The notes under the pieces: model-generated
The model's database searches: none
What the model saw: only the letters and a program-made list of their open reading frames with translations
Told to the model about the DNA's origin: nothing
Shown: in pieces, positions 1-4,529 of the stretch
Layout of the letters: every line of letters begins with the position of its first letter
Position numbering within the stretch: the stretch's first letter is position 1
Assembly (NCBI GenBank): GCA_905236275.1
Contig: CAJOPI010000264.1
Location: 1-6,429 of the forward strand
Length of the DNA stretch: 6,429 nt
Direction: 5' to 3'
Origin: an uncultured Lachnospiraceae bacterium
GTDB taxonomy: Bacteria; Bacillota; Clostridia; Lachnospirales; Lachnospiraceae
Program-made: the position numbers and the translations under genes

Positions 1-114
1 ATAGAGGACAGAGTGGATTTTCTTTCCGGAACAATGGAAATTAATACGGCTTTCAACAAAGGATTTGAATTAGTTATTTCTGTTCCACTTGATAAGGAGG
101 AGAATAATGATTAA
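1..114 (+). CDS. C-terminal end of a two-component sensor histidine kinase (partial)
   Basis: Only the last 37 codons lie in the window, starting mid-gene at base 1 and ending with TAA at 112-114. The visible peptide includes RVDFLSGTMEI, then a short gap, then KGFELVISVPL. This matches the end of the HATPase_c ATP-binding domain of NarX/DegS-type kinases, where a Gly-containing turn is followed by a final beta strand ending in P-L. The stop overlaps the start of the response regulator by 8 bp (107-114), the tight coupling typical of a kinase/regulator pair. The kinase would phosphorylate that regulator. The sensing domain, the phospho-accepting His and the N and G1 boxes are all outside the window, so the signal cannot be inferred. 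DegS-like is a guess made from its DegU-like partner. Confidence 0.8.
   Translation: MEDRVDFLSGTMEINTAFNKGFELVISVPLDKEENND
94..100 (+). promoter_or_regulatory. Ribosome binding site that fixes the response regulator start
   Basis: AAGGAGG lies 6 bases before the ATG at 107. It also sits inside the last codons of the kinase gene. It makes the ATG at 107 the start, rather than the in-frame TTG at 89, which has no such site in front of it and would add six residues before the usual N-terminus of a receiver domain. Confidence 0.85.
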
Positions 115-757
115 ACTTATGCTGGTCGATGACCATAAAATGATAAGGGAAGGTTTGAGAAATCTTCTTGAGTTGGATGATGATTTTACAGTCTGCGCTG
201 AGGCATCCGATGGTGGAGAATGCCTTAAATATTTAAAAAACAATAATGATCTGCCGGATGTGATTCTTCTTGATATTAATATGCCGAAGGTGTCAGGCTT
301 AGAAGTGATTGAAAAGGTAAGAGAGAAGAAGATAGATGTAAAGATCATTGTTCTGACTATCCATAACGAGATCGATTATCTCTTAAAGGCAATAGAGCTT
401 GGTGTTGACGGATATATTGTCAAGGATTCAGACCTCGAGGACTTGAAAAAAGCAATTCATAGTGTTTATTATGATAACGAATCCTATATTCAACCCGAGC
501 TTATTCCGGCTATGAATTCCAAAATGGTAGCTCGTAACACAGATCAGATGCTTATAGAATCTCTTACTAAGAGAGAAAGAGAAGTACTTGAGCTGGTTGC
601 GACAGGCTTGTTTAATAAAGAAATTGCTTCCAGACTTGGAATAAGCGATAGGACGGTGAAAAATCATATTTTTAGTATTTTTCATAAGATTAAGGTTGCC
701 GATCGCACACAGGCAGCGGTTTTTGCAATTAGAAACGGTATGGTAAACATATACTAG
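107..757 (+). CDS. DegU-like response regulator (NarL/FixJ family, LuxR-type HTH)
   Basis: This is a 216-residue DNA-binding response regulator. The N-terminal receiver domain (about 1-120) carries the acidic pair D8-D9, the phospho-acceptor D56 in LLDINMP, the switch T84 in VLTIH and the conserved K106 in GYIVKD. The C-terminal LuxR/GerE HTH (about 152-216) begins LTKREREVLELVATG and includes NKEIASRLGISDRTVKNHIF. The ending, DRTQAAVFAIRNGMV, closely resembles that of Bacillus DegU, and D56 is also DegU's phosphorylated residue. DegU itself is about 229 residues. Phosphorylation by the upstream kinase should promote dimer formation and binding at target promoters. The family match is secure, but orthology to DegU and the target genes are not shown. 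A 53-base gap without a convincing terminator follows, so the next gene may be on the same transcript. Confidence 0.93.
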   Translation: MIKLMLVDDHKMIREGLRNLLELDDDFTVCAEASDGGECLKYLKNNNDLPDVILLDINMPKVSGLEVIEKVREKKIDVKIIVLTIHNEIDYLLKAIELGVDGYIVKDSDLEDLKKAIHSVYYDNESYIQPELIPAMNSKMVARNTDQMLIESLTKREREVLELVATGLFNKEIASRLGISDRTVKNHIFSIFHKIKVADRTQAAVFAIRNGMVNIY

Positions 758-810
758 TGTAGAGTCTTAATCATTTTTGAAGTTATTTACTAGAAGGAGG
801 AATAATTATT

Positions 811-1122
811 ATGATAATTGTAACCACAGATTTTATTTCCGGAAAGGAAATCGAAACTATTCAGATTGTTTCTGCAAGTACTGTTCAGACAAGACATATT
901 GGTAAGGACATTGGAGCCGGTTTAAGAAATCTTGTCGGCGGAGAAGTCAAGAACTACGTTGAGATGATGAATTCGTCAAGAGAGCTTGTTATTCAGAGAA
1001 TGACAGAGCAAGCTGAGAATTTGGGCGCCGATGGCATTGTTGGAGTAAGGTTTATGACTGCAGAGGTTATGGAAGGCGCAGCCGAGGTAATGGTTTACGG
1101 TACAGCTGTAAAGTTTAAATAA
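811..1122 (+). CDS. YbjQ/UPF0145-family small protein
   Basis: This 103-residue protein runs the full usual length of the YbjQ/UPF0145 (DUF74) family. It shows the family pattern: an N-terminal strand leading to VTTDFISGKEI; the central segment GKDIGAGLRNLVGGEVKNY; a helix with ARG/LYS-rich and acidic residues, RELVIQRMTEQAENLGAD; the glycine-rich turn GADGIVGVRF; and the end strand VMVYGTAVKF. The family forms small oligomeric alpha/beta folds. It is often labelled a putative heavy-metal-binding domain, but the role is not established. The start is supported by AAGGAGG at 794-800, 10 bases upstream. There is no signal peptide or membrane segment, so it should be cytosolic. It stands between a two-component system and the parS region, and nothing in the sequence ties it functionally to either. 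Confidence 0.85.
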   Translation: MIIVTTDFISGKEIETIQIVSASTVQTRHIGKDIGAGLRNLVGGEVKNYVEMMNSSRELVIQRMTEQAENLGADGIVGVRFMTAEVMEGAAEVMVYGTAVKFK

Positions 1123-1133
1123 AAAGAAATTAT

Positions 1134-1154
1134 TTATCCACAAAGTTATCCAAT
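1134..1154 (+). promoter_or_regulatory. Pair of DnaA-box-like 9-mers, left of the parS sites
   Basis: TTATCCACA at 1134-1142 is a perfect match to the consensus DnaA box. TTATCCAAT at 1146-1154 matches 7 of 9 positions. Both are in the same orientation with starts 12 bp apart, about one helical turn, as expected for side-by-side DnaA binding. The first parS dyad begins one base further on. One perfect box can occur by chance, so the support comes from the clustering here and at 1264-1312. DnaA binding is inferred. Confidence 0.55.
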
Positions 1155-1170
1155 AGTTTCACGTGAAACA
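1155..1170. promoter_or_regulatory. parS: Chromosomal parS site 1 (ParB/Spo0J binding site)
   Basis: AGTTTCACGTGAAACA matches the conserved bacterial parS consensus TGTTTCACGTGAAACA at 15 of 16 positions; only the first base differs. The inner 14 bp (1156-1169) are a perfect palindrome. The site lies 221 bp before parA, whose operon also encodes ParB, which fits a functional centromere-like site. ParB would load here and spread as a CTP-dependent sliding clamp. Confidence 0.93.
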
Positions 1171-1238
1171 TTTTCTTGTTTTTCTATATATAGTTCTTTA
1201 TAAAAAACCCAAATACAATATCTGATATTTTAAGAAAA
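1171..1238. other. AT-rich spacer between the two parS sites
   Basis: This 68-bp stretch is strongly A+T-rich, with T-runs near its left end and A-runs near 1201-1207 and 1231-1238. It contains no ORF. A weak promoter-like pair could be drawn (TTGTTT at 1176-1181 and TATAAA at 1199-1204, 17-bp spacer), but the -35 match is poor. Its position between DnaA-box-like clusters is reminiscent of an unwinding element, though nothing here proves melting. Confidence 0.4.
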
Positions 1239-1254
1239 AGTTTCACGTGAAACA
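1239..1254. promoter_or_regulatory. parS: Chromosomal parS site 2 (ParB/Spo0J binding site)
   Basis: This is the same 16-mer as site 1, AGTTTCACGTGAAACA, with the same single departure from consensus at the first base and a perfect 14-bp palindromic core (1240-1253). Its centre is 84 bp from that of site 1, so both sites face the same side of the helix if the DNA has about 10.5 bp per turn. It lies 136 bp before the parA start. Confidence 0.93.
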
Positions 1255-1263
1255 TAACTTAAA

Positions 1264-1312
1264 TGTGGAAAAGTCAAATTATCCCCCAATTATCCCCTAA
1301 AAGTGTGGAAAT
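1264..1312. promoter_or_regulatory. Cluster of four degenerate DnaA-box-like 9-mers
   Basis: TGTGGAAAA at 1264-1272 is the reverse complement of TTTTCCACA (8/9 to consensus). TTATCCCCC at 1279-1287 and TTATCCCCT at 1290-1298 are each 7/9, with starts 11 bp apart. TGTGGAAAT at 1304-1312 reads ATTTCCACA on the other strand (7/9). The two outer boxes point inward on the minus strand and the two inner ones lie on the plus strand, an arrangement with some mirror symmetry. The cluster ends just upstream of the probable parA promoter, so a bound protein could affect parAB transcription. Confidence 0.5.
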
Positions 1313-1319
1313 CAAATAC

Positions 1320-1348
1320 TTTAAAAAGAAAAAGAAAAAGTATATAAT
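1320..1348 (+). promoter_or_regulatory. Probable promoter of the parAB operon
   Basis: A perfect TATAAT (-10) at 1343-1348 is preceded, across a 17-bp spacer, by TTTAAA at 1320-1325 (4 of 6 to TTGACA). The spacing is ideal for a housekeeping sigma factor. Transcription would begin near 1355 and leave a leader of about 35 bases before the parA ATG. The -35 element is weak, which fits a regulated or modest promoter. The DnaA-like box at 1304-1312 ends just 7 bp upstream. Confidence 0.6.
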
Positions 1349-1390
1349 CAACCCTATGCGATATAACAATAAAAATTGAAAGGAAAAGTA

Positions 1391-2152
1391 ATGGGAAAGG
1401 TAATAGCAATTTCAAATCAAAAGGGTGGAGTTGGAAAGACAACAACGGCCATAAATCTTTCTGCTTGCCTGGCGGAGCAGGGAAAGAAGATCTTGGCCAT
1501 AGATTTAGACCCACAGGGAAATATGACAAGTGGATTGGGTGTGAACAAGTCAGCACAGGAAAATACAGTTTATGAATTGATGTTGGGCAGCTGTACCATA
1601 AAGGAATGCATAATAAAAACGAATTATAATGAGCTGGATCTGATATCATCAAACGTAAATCTGGCGGGAGCAGAGATAGAGATCATAGATTTAAAGGAAA
1701 GAGAGAAGCTTCTGAAAAACGAGGTGGATTATGTGAAAAACGACTATGATTATATCATAGTAGATTGTCCTCCGGCTCTCGGTATGCTTACGATAAACGC
1801 GATGACGACAGCAGATTCCGTTCTCGTACCGATACAATGTGAATACTATGCGTTAGAGGGATTGAGTCAGCTGATGCACACTATAGATCTTGTCAAAAAC
1901 GGGATGAACCCAACGCTGGATATAGAGGGAGTTGTTTTTACAATGTATGATGCAAGAACCAATCTTTCAGCGCAGGTTGTGGAGAATGTCAAGGAAAATC
2001 TCAATGTAAAGATTTATGATTCAATAATCCCGAGAAACATCCGATTGGCAGAGGCGCCAAGCCATGGTCTGCCCATAACAAAATATGATTCAAAGTCAGC
2101 GGGAGCGGAGAGCTACCGGCAGCTTGCAAAAGAAATTATAGAAAGGAAATAG
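1391..2152 (+). CDS. parA: ParA/Soj chromosome-partitioning ATPase
   Basis: This 253-residue protein has the normal length of a chromosomal Soj. It is a deviant Walker-type ATPase that binds DNA non-specifically as an ATP dimer and is stimulated by ParB at parS. Visible motifs are the deviant Walker A KGGVGKTT (11-18), Walker A' with D40 in IDLDPQGN, Walker B D125 in YIIVDCPP, and the family signature RNIRLAEAPSHGLPI near the C-terminus. It has no N-terminal helix-turn-helix, which separates it from long plasmid ParA proteins. The ATG at 1391 is preferred over the TTG at 1376 because AAAGGA (1379-1384) sits 6 bases ahead of it and the protein then starts MGKVIAISNQKGG, as in the family. Its stop shares one base with a possible GTG start of parB. 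It heads an operon with parB and two further genes. Confidence 0.97.
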   Translation: MGKVIAISNQKGGVGKTTTAINLSACLAEQGKKILAIDLDPQGNMTSGLGVNKSAQENTVYELMLGSCTIKECIIKTNYNELDLISSNVNLAGAEIEIIDLKEREKLLKNEVDYVKNDYDYIIVDCPPALGMLTINAMTTADSVLVPIQCEYYALEGLSQLMHTIDLVKNGMNPTLDIEGVVFTMYDARTNLSAQVVENVKENLNVKIYDSIIPRNIRLAEAPSHGLPITKYDSKSAGAESYRQLAKEIIERK

Positions 2153-2157
2153 TGGGG

Positions 2158-3033
2158 ATGGGTGCAAAGAAAAATGTACTTGGAAAGGGGCTCGGTTCGC
2201 TCATACCGGAGGCAGATAAAAGCATCCGCAGCGAGAGTGGGGAAAGTGATGCAAAGGTAATGGTAAAGATTACCGAGGTCGAGCCGAACAAGGAACAGCC
2301 GAGGAGAAATTTTGATGAAGATGCTCTGCTGGAGCTTTCCGAATCCATAAAACAATTTGGGGTATTGGTACCCCTCTTGGTTCAAAAGAGAGAAGGATAT
2401 TATGAAATAATTGCAGGCGAAAGAAGATGGCGTGCGGCGAAGATGGCAAATCTGAAAGAAGTACCCGTCATAATAATGGAGCTTTCCGAACAGCAGATCG
2501 TTGAAATCTCTCTTATAGAGAACATACAGAGAGAGGATCTGAATCCAATCGAGGAGGCAATGGCATTTAAGAGGCTTCTTGAAGAATTTCATCTGAAGCA
2601 GGATGAAGTGGCTGAGCGGGTATCTAAGAGCAGAACGGCAGTTGCAAACTCTATTCGACTTCTCAAGCTAAACGGAGAAGTACAGCAAATGGTTATAGAT
2701 GAGATGATAACCACAGGTCATGCGAGGGCACTGCTGTCCTTGGAAAAGGAAAAGCAGCTTAAGACAGCGCAGAAGATTTTTGATGAAAAGCTCAGCGTAA
2801 GAGAGACTGAAAAACTTGTAAAAAGAGAACTCGAGGAGAAAAAAGAAAGCACAAAAAAGGCTGACATGGATCAGCTCGTTCTCCTGTATAAAGATATATG
2901 CGAGCAGCTCAAGAGCGCGCTTGGAACGAAGGTAAGCATAAATCCAAAAGATGAAAAGTCAGGAAAAATAACTATAGAATACTATACAGCTGAAGAACTG
3001 GAAAAATTTGTCGATATATTGAAAAGAGGGTAG
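2158..3033 (+). CDS. parB: ParB/Spo0J centromere-binding CTPase clamp
   Basis: This 291-residue protein is of usual ParB length. The N-terminal LGKGLGSLIP (8-17) is the conserved segment that stimulates the ParA ATPase. The ParB/sulfiredoxin-like domain follows, with NKEQPRRNF (44-52) and the CTP-binding motif GERRWRA (87-93). The next conserved box is ENIQREDLNPIEEA (121-134). A helix-turn-helix spans about 148-170 (KQDEVAERVSKSRTAVANSI), followed by TTGHARALLSL. A basic/acidic linker leads to the C-terminal dimerisation domain. It should bind the two parS sites upstream of parA. The start is uncertain. A GTG at 2152 overlaps the parA stop and adds two residues, and AAAGGA at 2142-2147 is close to both choices. 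ATG 2158 gives the family-like N-terminus. DUF4446 follows after 4 bases. Confidence 0.96.
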   Translation: MGAKKNVLGKGLGSLIPEADKSIRSESGESDAKVMVKITEVEPNKEQPRRNFDEDALLELSESIKQFGVLVPLLVQKREGYYEIIAGERRWRAAKMANLKEVPVIIMELSEQQIVEISLIENIQREDLNPIEEAMAFKRLLEEFHLKQDEVAERVSKSRTAVANSIRLLKLNGEVQQMVIDEMITTGHARALLSLEKEKQLKTAQKIFDEKLSVRETEKLVKRELEEKKESTKKADMDQLVLLYKDICEQLKSALGTKVSINPKDEKSGKITIEYYTAEELEKFVDILKRG

Positions 3034-3037
3034 AGAG

Positions 3038-3580
3038 ATGTTAAGTAGTTTTGATTTAGAAGAAATAACCGGAATAGGTAACGGTATCTATATAATAGCG
3101 TTAGCTGCACTGGTTGTAGTTCTTATAATATTATTGATTGTTCAGAGTGTTAAAACAGCCGGATTAAGAAAAAGATTTGAGGCATTTATGACCGGGAAGG
3201 ATATGAAGTCCTTGGAGGAGGAGCTTAAGGAACAAATCGTGACGACAAAGGAGCTTCAGAATACCGTAGAAACTAACTCGCGTGATATACTGAAATTAAG
3301 TGGAAAGATGAAGCATTCCTTTCAGAAGATAGGAGTAGAAAAATATGATGCCTTTAACGAGATGGGTGGGAAGCTGAGTTTTTCACTTGCTATGCTTGAC
3401 GAGAAGGATGATGGATTTATACTAAACGCTATGCACAGTCGGGAAGGCTGTTATACTTACATTAAGGAGATCGTCAAGGGAAATTCGTACATAGTACTTG
3501 CAGAAGAGGAAGCAAGAGCTCTTGCAGCTGCAAAGGGTGAAAGGTTAGAGGATACAGATGATACAGATTCCGATATCTGA
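3038..3580 (+). CDS. DUF4446-family membrane-anchored protein
   Basis: This 180-residue protein has one N-terminal membrane segment (about 17-36, IYIIALAALVVVLIILLIV). A charged helical, probably coiled-coil, stretch follows (about 40-95), then the conserved DUF4446 core: KIGVEKYDAFNEMGGKLSFS, LAMLDEKDDGFIL, HSREGCYTYIKEI and a final EEEARAL segment. The matches to the family (Y-D-A-F, G-G-x-x-S-F-S, D-x-x-x-D-G) are clear. DUF4446 is commonly found directly after parB in clostridia, as here (4-base gap, AAGAGGG at 3024-3030 as ribosome binding site). Its function is not known. A membrane-bound partner of the ParAB system is a fair inference from context only. The acidic tail, rich in D and T, is encoded by a tandem repeat that overlaps the next gene by 23 bp. 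Confidence 0.9.
   Translation: MLSSFDLEEITGIGNGIYIIALAALVVVLIILLIVQSVKTAGLRKRFEAFMTGKDMKSLEEELKEQIVTTKELQNTVETNSRDILKLSGKMKHSFQKIGVEKYDAFNEMGGKLSFSLAMLDEKDDGFILNAMHSREGCYTYIKEIVKGNSYIVLAEEEARALAAAKGERLEDTDDTDSDI
3551..3568 (+). repeat. 9-bp tandem duplication in the gene overlap
   Basis: GATACAGAT occurs twice in tandem (3551-3559 and 3560-3568). The first copy contains the A and T of the ATG that starts the next gene, and the G opening the second copy completes it. In the DUF4446 frame it encodes the acidic D-T-D run. A gain or loss of one unit would add or remove three codons in both genes without breaking either frame. Confidence 0.8.
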
Positions 3581-4289
3581 TATAAAAGATAATGATGTGC
3601 TGGTGAAGGCTATAAAGGAAAAAAACGGCAGCATTATTCTTCCGGAAGGAACAAAACTGAAAAGAGAATATATAGTTCTCCTTGAGGAATTAAATATAAA
3701 TGAGGTAAGTATTGATGAACCGGGAGAAGAGAAAGCAGGGAATACATCTGAGTATCTGATAGGAAGAATAAGAACACTTTACGAAACACATATTTATCAG
3801 AACAGAAGGAAGCTTGCGGAATTTACAAAGCTTGCAGACGAGGCCATAGAAAATTTCAAGAACAGAGGTATACCGGATGAGATATCCGGAAAGGAGAATA
3901 TGTACGAGGAAATATACCTCACGGCGGCGATGGCATACGAGATGGGAGAAAATCAGAAGCTGAGTCGGAAGCAAATGTACGACATGGTGTTAGGAACACT
4001 GCTTATGGATATAGGGACAAGATATCTCGTTTTCCCGATAGGGAGAAAGCTGCAGCTTGCTCACCTTACTACAGATGAGATGAATGAATACCTGAAGCAC
4101 CCTATCATAGGGTATACCATATTGGAAAAGGAGGAATGGATTTCTGAAGAAGCCAGAAAGGTGATACTCTTTCATCATGAAAGAGAGGATGGGAGTGGTT
4201 TTCCGACGAGGAGGAAGATACAGGATCCGATACAGAAGATAGTAGGTCAGGCGGTTATATACATTAACTCGCTGTGTTCTACGGAATAA
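3558..4289 (+). CDS. Degenerate, C-terminally short HD-GYP-like protein
   Basis: This 243-residue protein begins inside DUF4446 (23-bp overlap), with AGAGG at 3547-3551 as ribosome binding site. The N-terminal part (about 1-55) has the pattern often seen before HD-GYP domains: GSIILPEGTKLKREYI, then NINEVSI. The C-terminal half follows the c-di-GMP phosphodiesterase HD-GYP template: TLLMDIGT (147-154), H181-P182-I-I-G, and H206-H207-E with DGSGFP (211-216). Key residues are changed. The HD-x-GK motif reads M150-D-I-G-T, so the metal-binding His and the Lys are gone, and the late Asp of the A-D-x-Y-D motif reads A-V-I-Y-I. The canonical region after that, with the RPYR motif, is absent because the protein stops at SLCSTE. 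Loss of catalysis with retained binding or scaffolding is the likely outcome, but this is inference. Confidence 0.8.
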   Translation: MIQIPISDIKDNDVLVKAIKEKNGSIILPEGTKLKREYIVLLEELNINEVSIDEPGEEKAGNTSEYLIGRIRTLYETHIYQNRRKLAEFTKLADEAIENFKNRGIPDEISGKENMYEEIYLTAAMAYEMGENQKLSRKQMYDMVLGTLLMDIGTRYLVFPIGRKLQLAHLTTDEMNEYLKHPIIGYTILEKEEWISEEARKVILFHHEREDGSGFPTRRKIQDPIQKIVGQAVIYINSLCSTE

Positions 4290-4294
4290 GCATA

Positions 4295-4314
4295 GAGTTT
4301 CGCTTGCGAAACTC
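4295..4314. repeat. Perfect 9-bp inverted repeat after the parAB operon
   Basis: GAGTTTCGC (4295-4303) and GCGAAACTC (4306-4314) are exact reverse complements around a 2-base centre. As RNA this gives an 8-bp stem with a CTTG loop. It begins 5 bases after the stop of the HD-GYP-like gene. No T-run follows on the + strand, so it is not a standard intrinsic terminator, although it could still protect the 3' end of the operon mRNA or pause transcription. Its GTTTC/GAAAC arms resemble parS half-sites but are 6 bp apart instead of 4, so ParB binding is doubtful. Confidence 0.75.
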
Positions 4315-4366
4315 ACGCACCGGGCGCGGTCGTGTCAGAGACAAAATCCCAATCGCGCAAGTGCGT
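4315..4366. other. Compound stem-loop directly abutting the inverted repeat
   Basis: Three nested pairings can be drawn. ACGCAC (4315-4320) pairs with GTGCGT (4361-4366). GCGCGGT (4324-4330) pairs with ATCGCGC (4352-4358), including one G-T wobble. TGTC (4333-4336) pairs with GACA (4340-4343) inside the loop. The left part is much richer in G+C than the AT-rich DNA to its right, and the element starts at the very next base after the 9-bp dyad. This looks like a small structured module, either a REP- or MITE-like interspersed repeat or the folded 3' end of a transcript. No short flanking direct repeat was found. Confidence 0.55.
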
Positions 4367-4448
4367 ATCCTCGAGAAGATATCGATTGTATGAGAACCCA
4401 AAAATAAAATCAGGATTAAATAATGTAGGAAATTTTTGAAAAAAGTTC

Positions 4449-4477
4449 TTGCAATGAAATTAAAACTCCCTTATACT
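4449..4477 (+). promoter_or_regulatory. Promoter of the DUF3881 gene
   Basis: TTGCAA at 4449-4454 (4 of 6 to TTGACA) is followed after exactly 17 bp by TATACT at 4472-4477 (5 of 6 to TATAAT), in an A+T-rich setting with A/T tracts just upstream. Transcription would start near 4484, giving a leader of about 45 bases. It probably drives the DUF3881 gene and the tRNA behind it, and possibly the gene at 5533. Confidence 0.7.
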
Positions 4478-4517
4478 ATCAATGATGATGTTTGTATGTT
4501 GATAAAAGAGCAGTGCC

Positions 4518-4524
4518 GGAGGAG
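4518..4524 (+). promoter_or_regulatory. Ribosome binding site that decides a GTG start
   Basis: GGAGGAG ends 5 bases before the GTG at 4530, the only sensible start codon at this spacing. With this start the protein opens MHKFLRAAGFS, which is how the DUF3881 family begins. Confidence 0.85.
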
Positions 4525-4529
4525 ATAAG

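Noticed and set aside
89..106. TTG start extending the response regulator upstream
   Set aside because: It lacks a ribosome binding site, whereas AAGGAGG stands 6 bases ahead of the ATG at 107, which gives the normal receiver N-terminus.
1156..1184. parS palindrome followed by a T-rich run as an intrinsic terminator of the YbjQ gene
   Set aside because: The hairpin would have only a 5-bp A/T-rich stem with an ACGT loop, and the T-run is interrupted. The sequence is fully explained as parS.
1123..1390. The parS/DnaA-box gap as the chromosomal replication origin itself
   Set aside because: It has AT-rich DNA and DnaA-like boxes, but all genes on both sides read in the same direction, which is unusual for a bidirectional origin. 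Most boxes are only 7/9 matches, and dnaA is not in view. It is kept as a possible regulatory region only.
4298..4311. A third parS site
   Set aside because: The dyad has GTTTC and GAAAC half-sites, but they are separated by 6 bases rather than 4 and the CACGTG centre is missing.
4370..4386. Overlapping XhoI-, EcoRV- and ClaI-like sites resembling a cloning polylinker
   Set aside because: The three hexamers fall together by chance in natural intergenic DNA. No vector sequence or other sites accompany them.
4295..4400. Intrinsic terminator after the parAB operon
   Set aside because: The stems are convincing but no run of T follows on the + strand, so a Rho-independent terminator cannot be claimed.
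4482..4502. Short leader peptide ORF (ATG-ATG-ATG...) ahead of the DUF3881 gene
   Set aside because: It has only six codons, no ribosome binding site, and no attenuator-like hairpins or codon run behind it.
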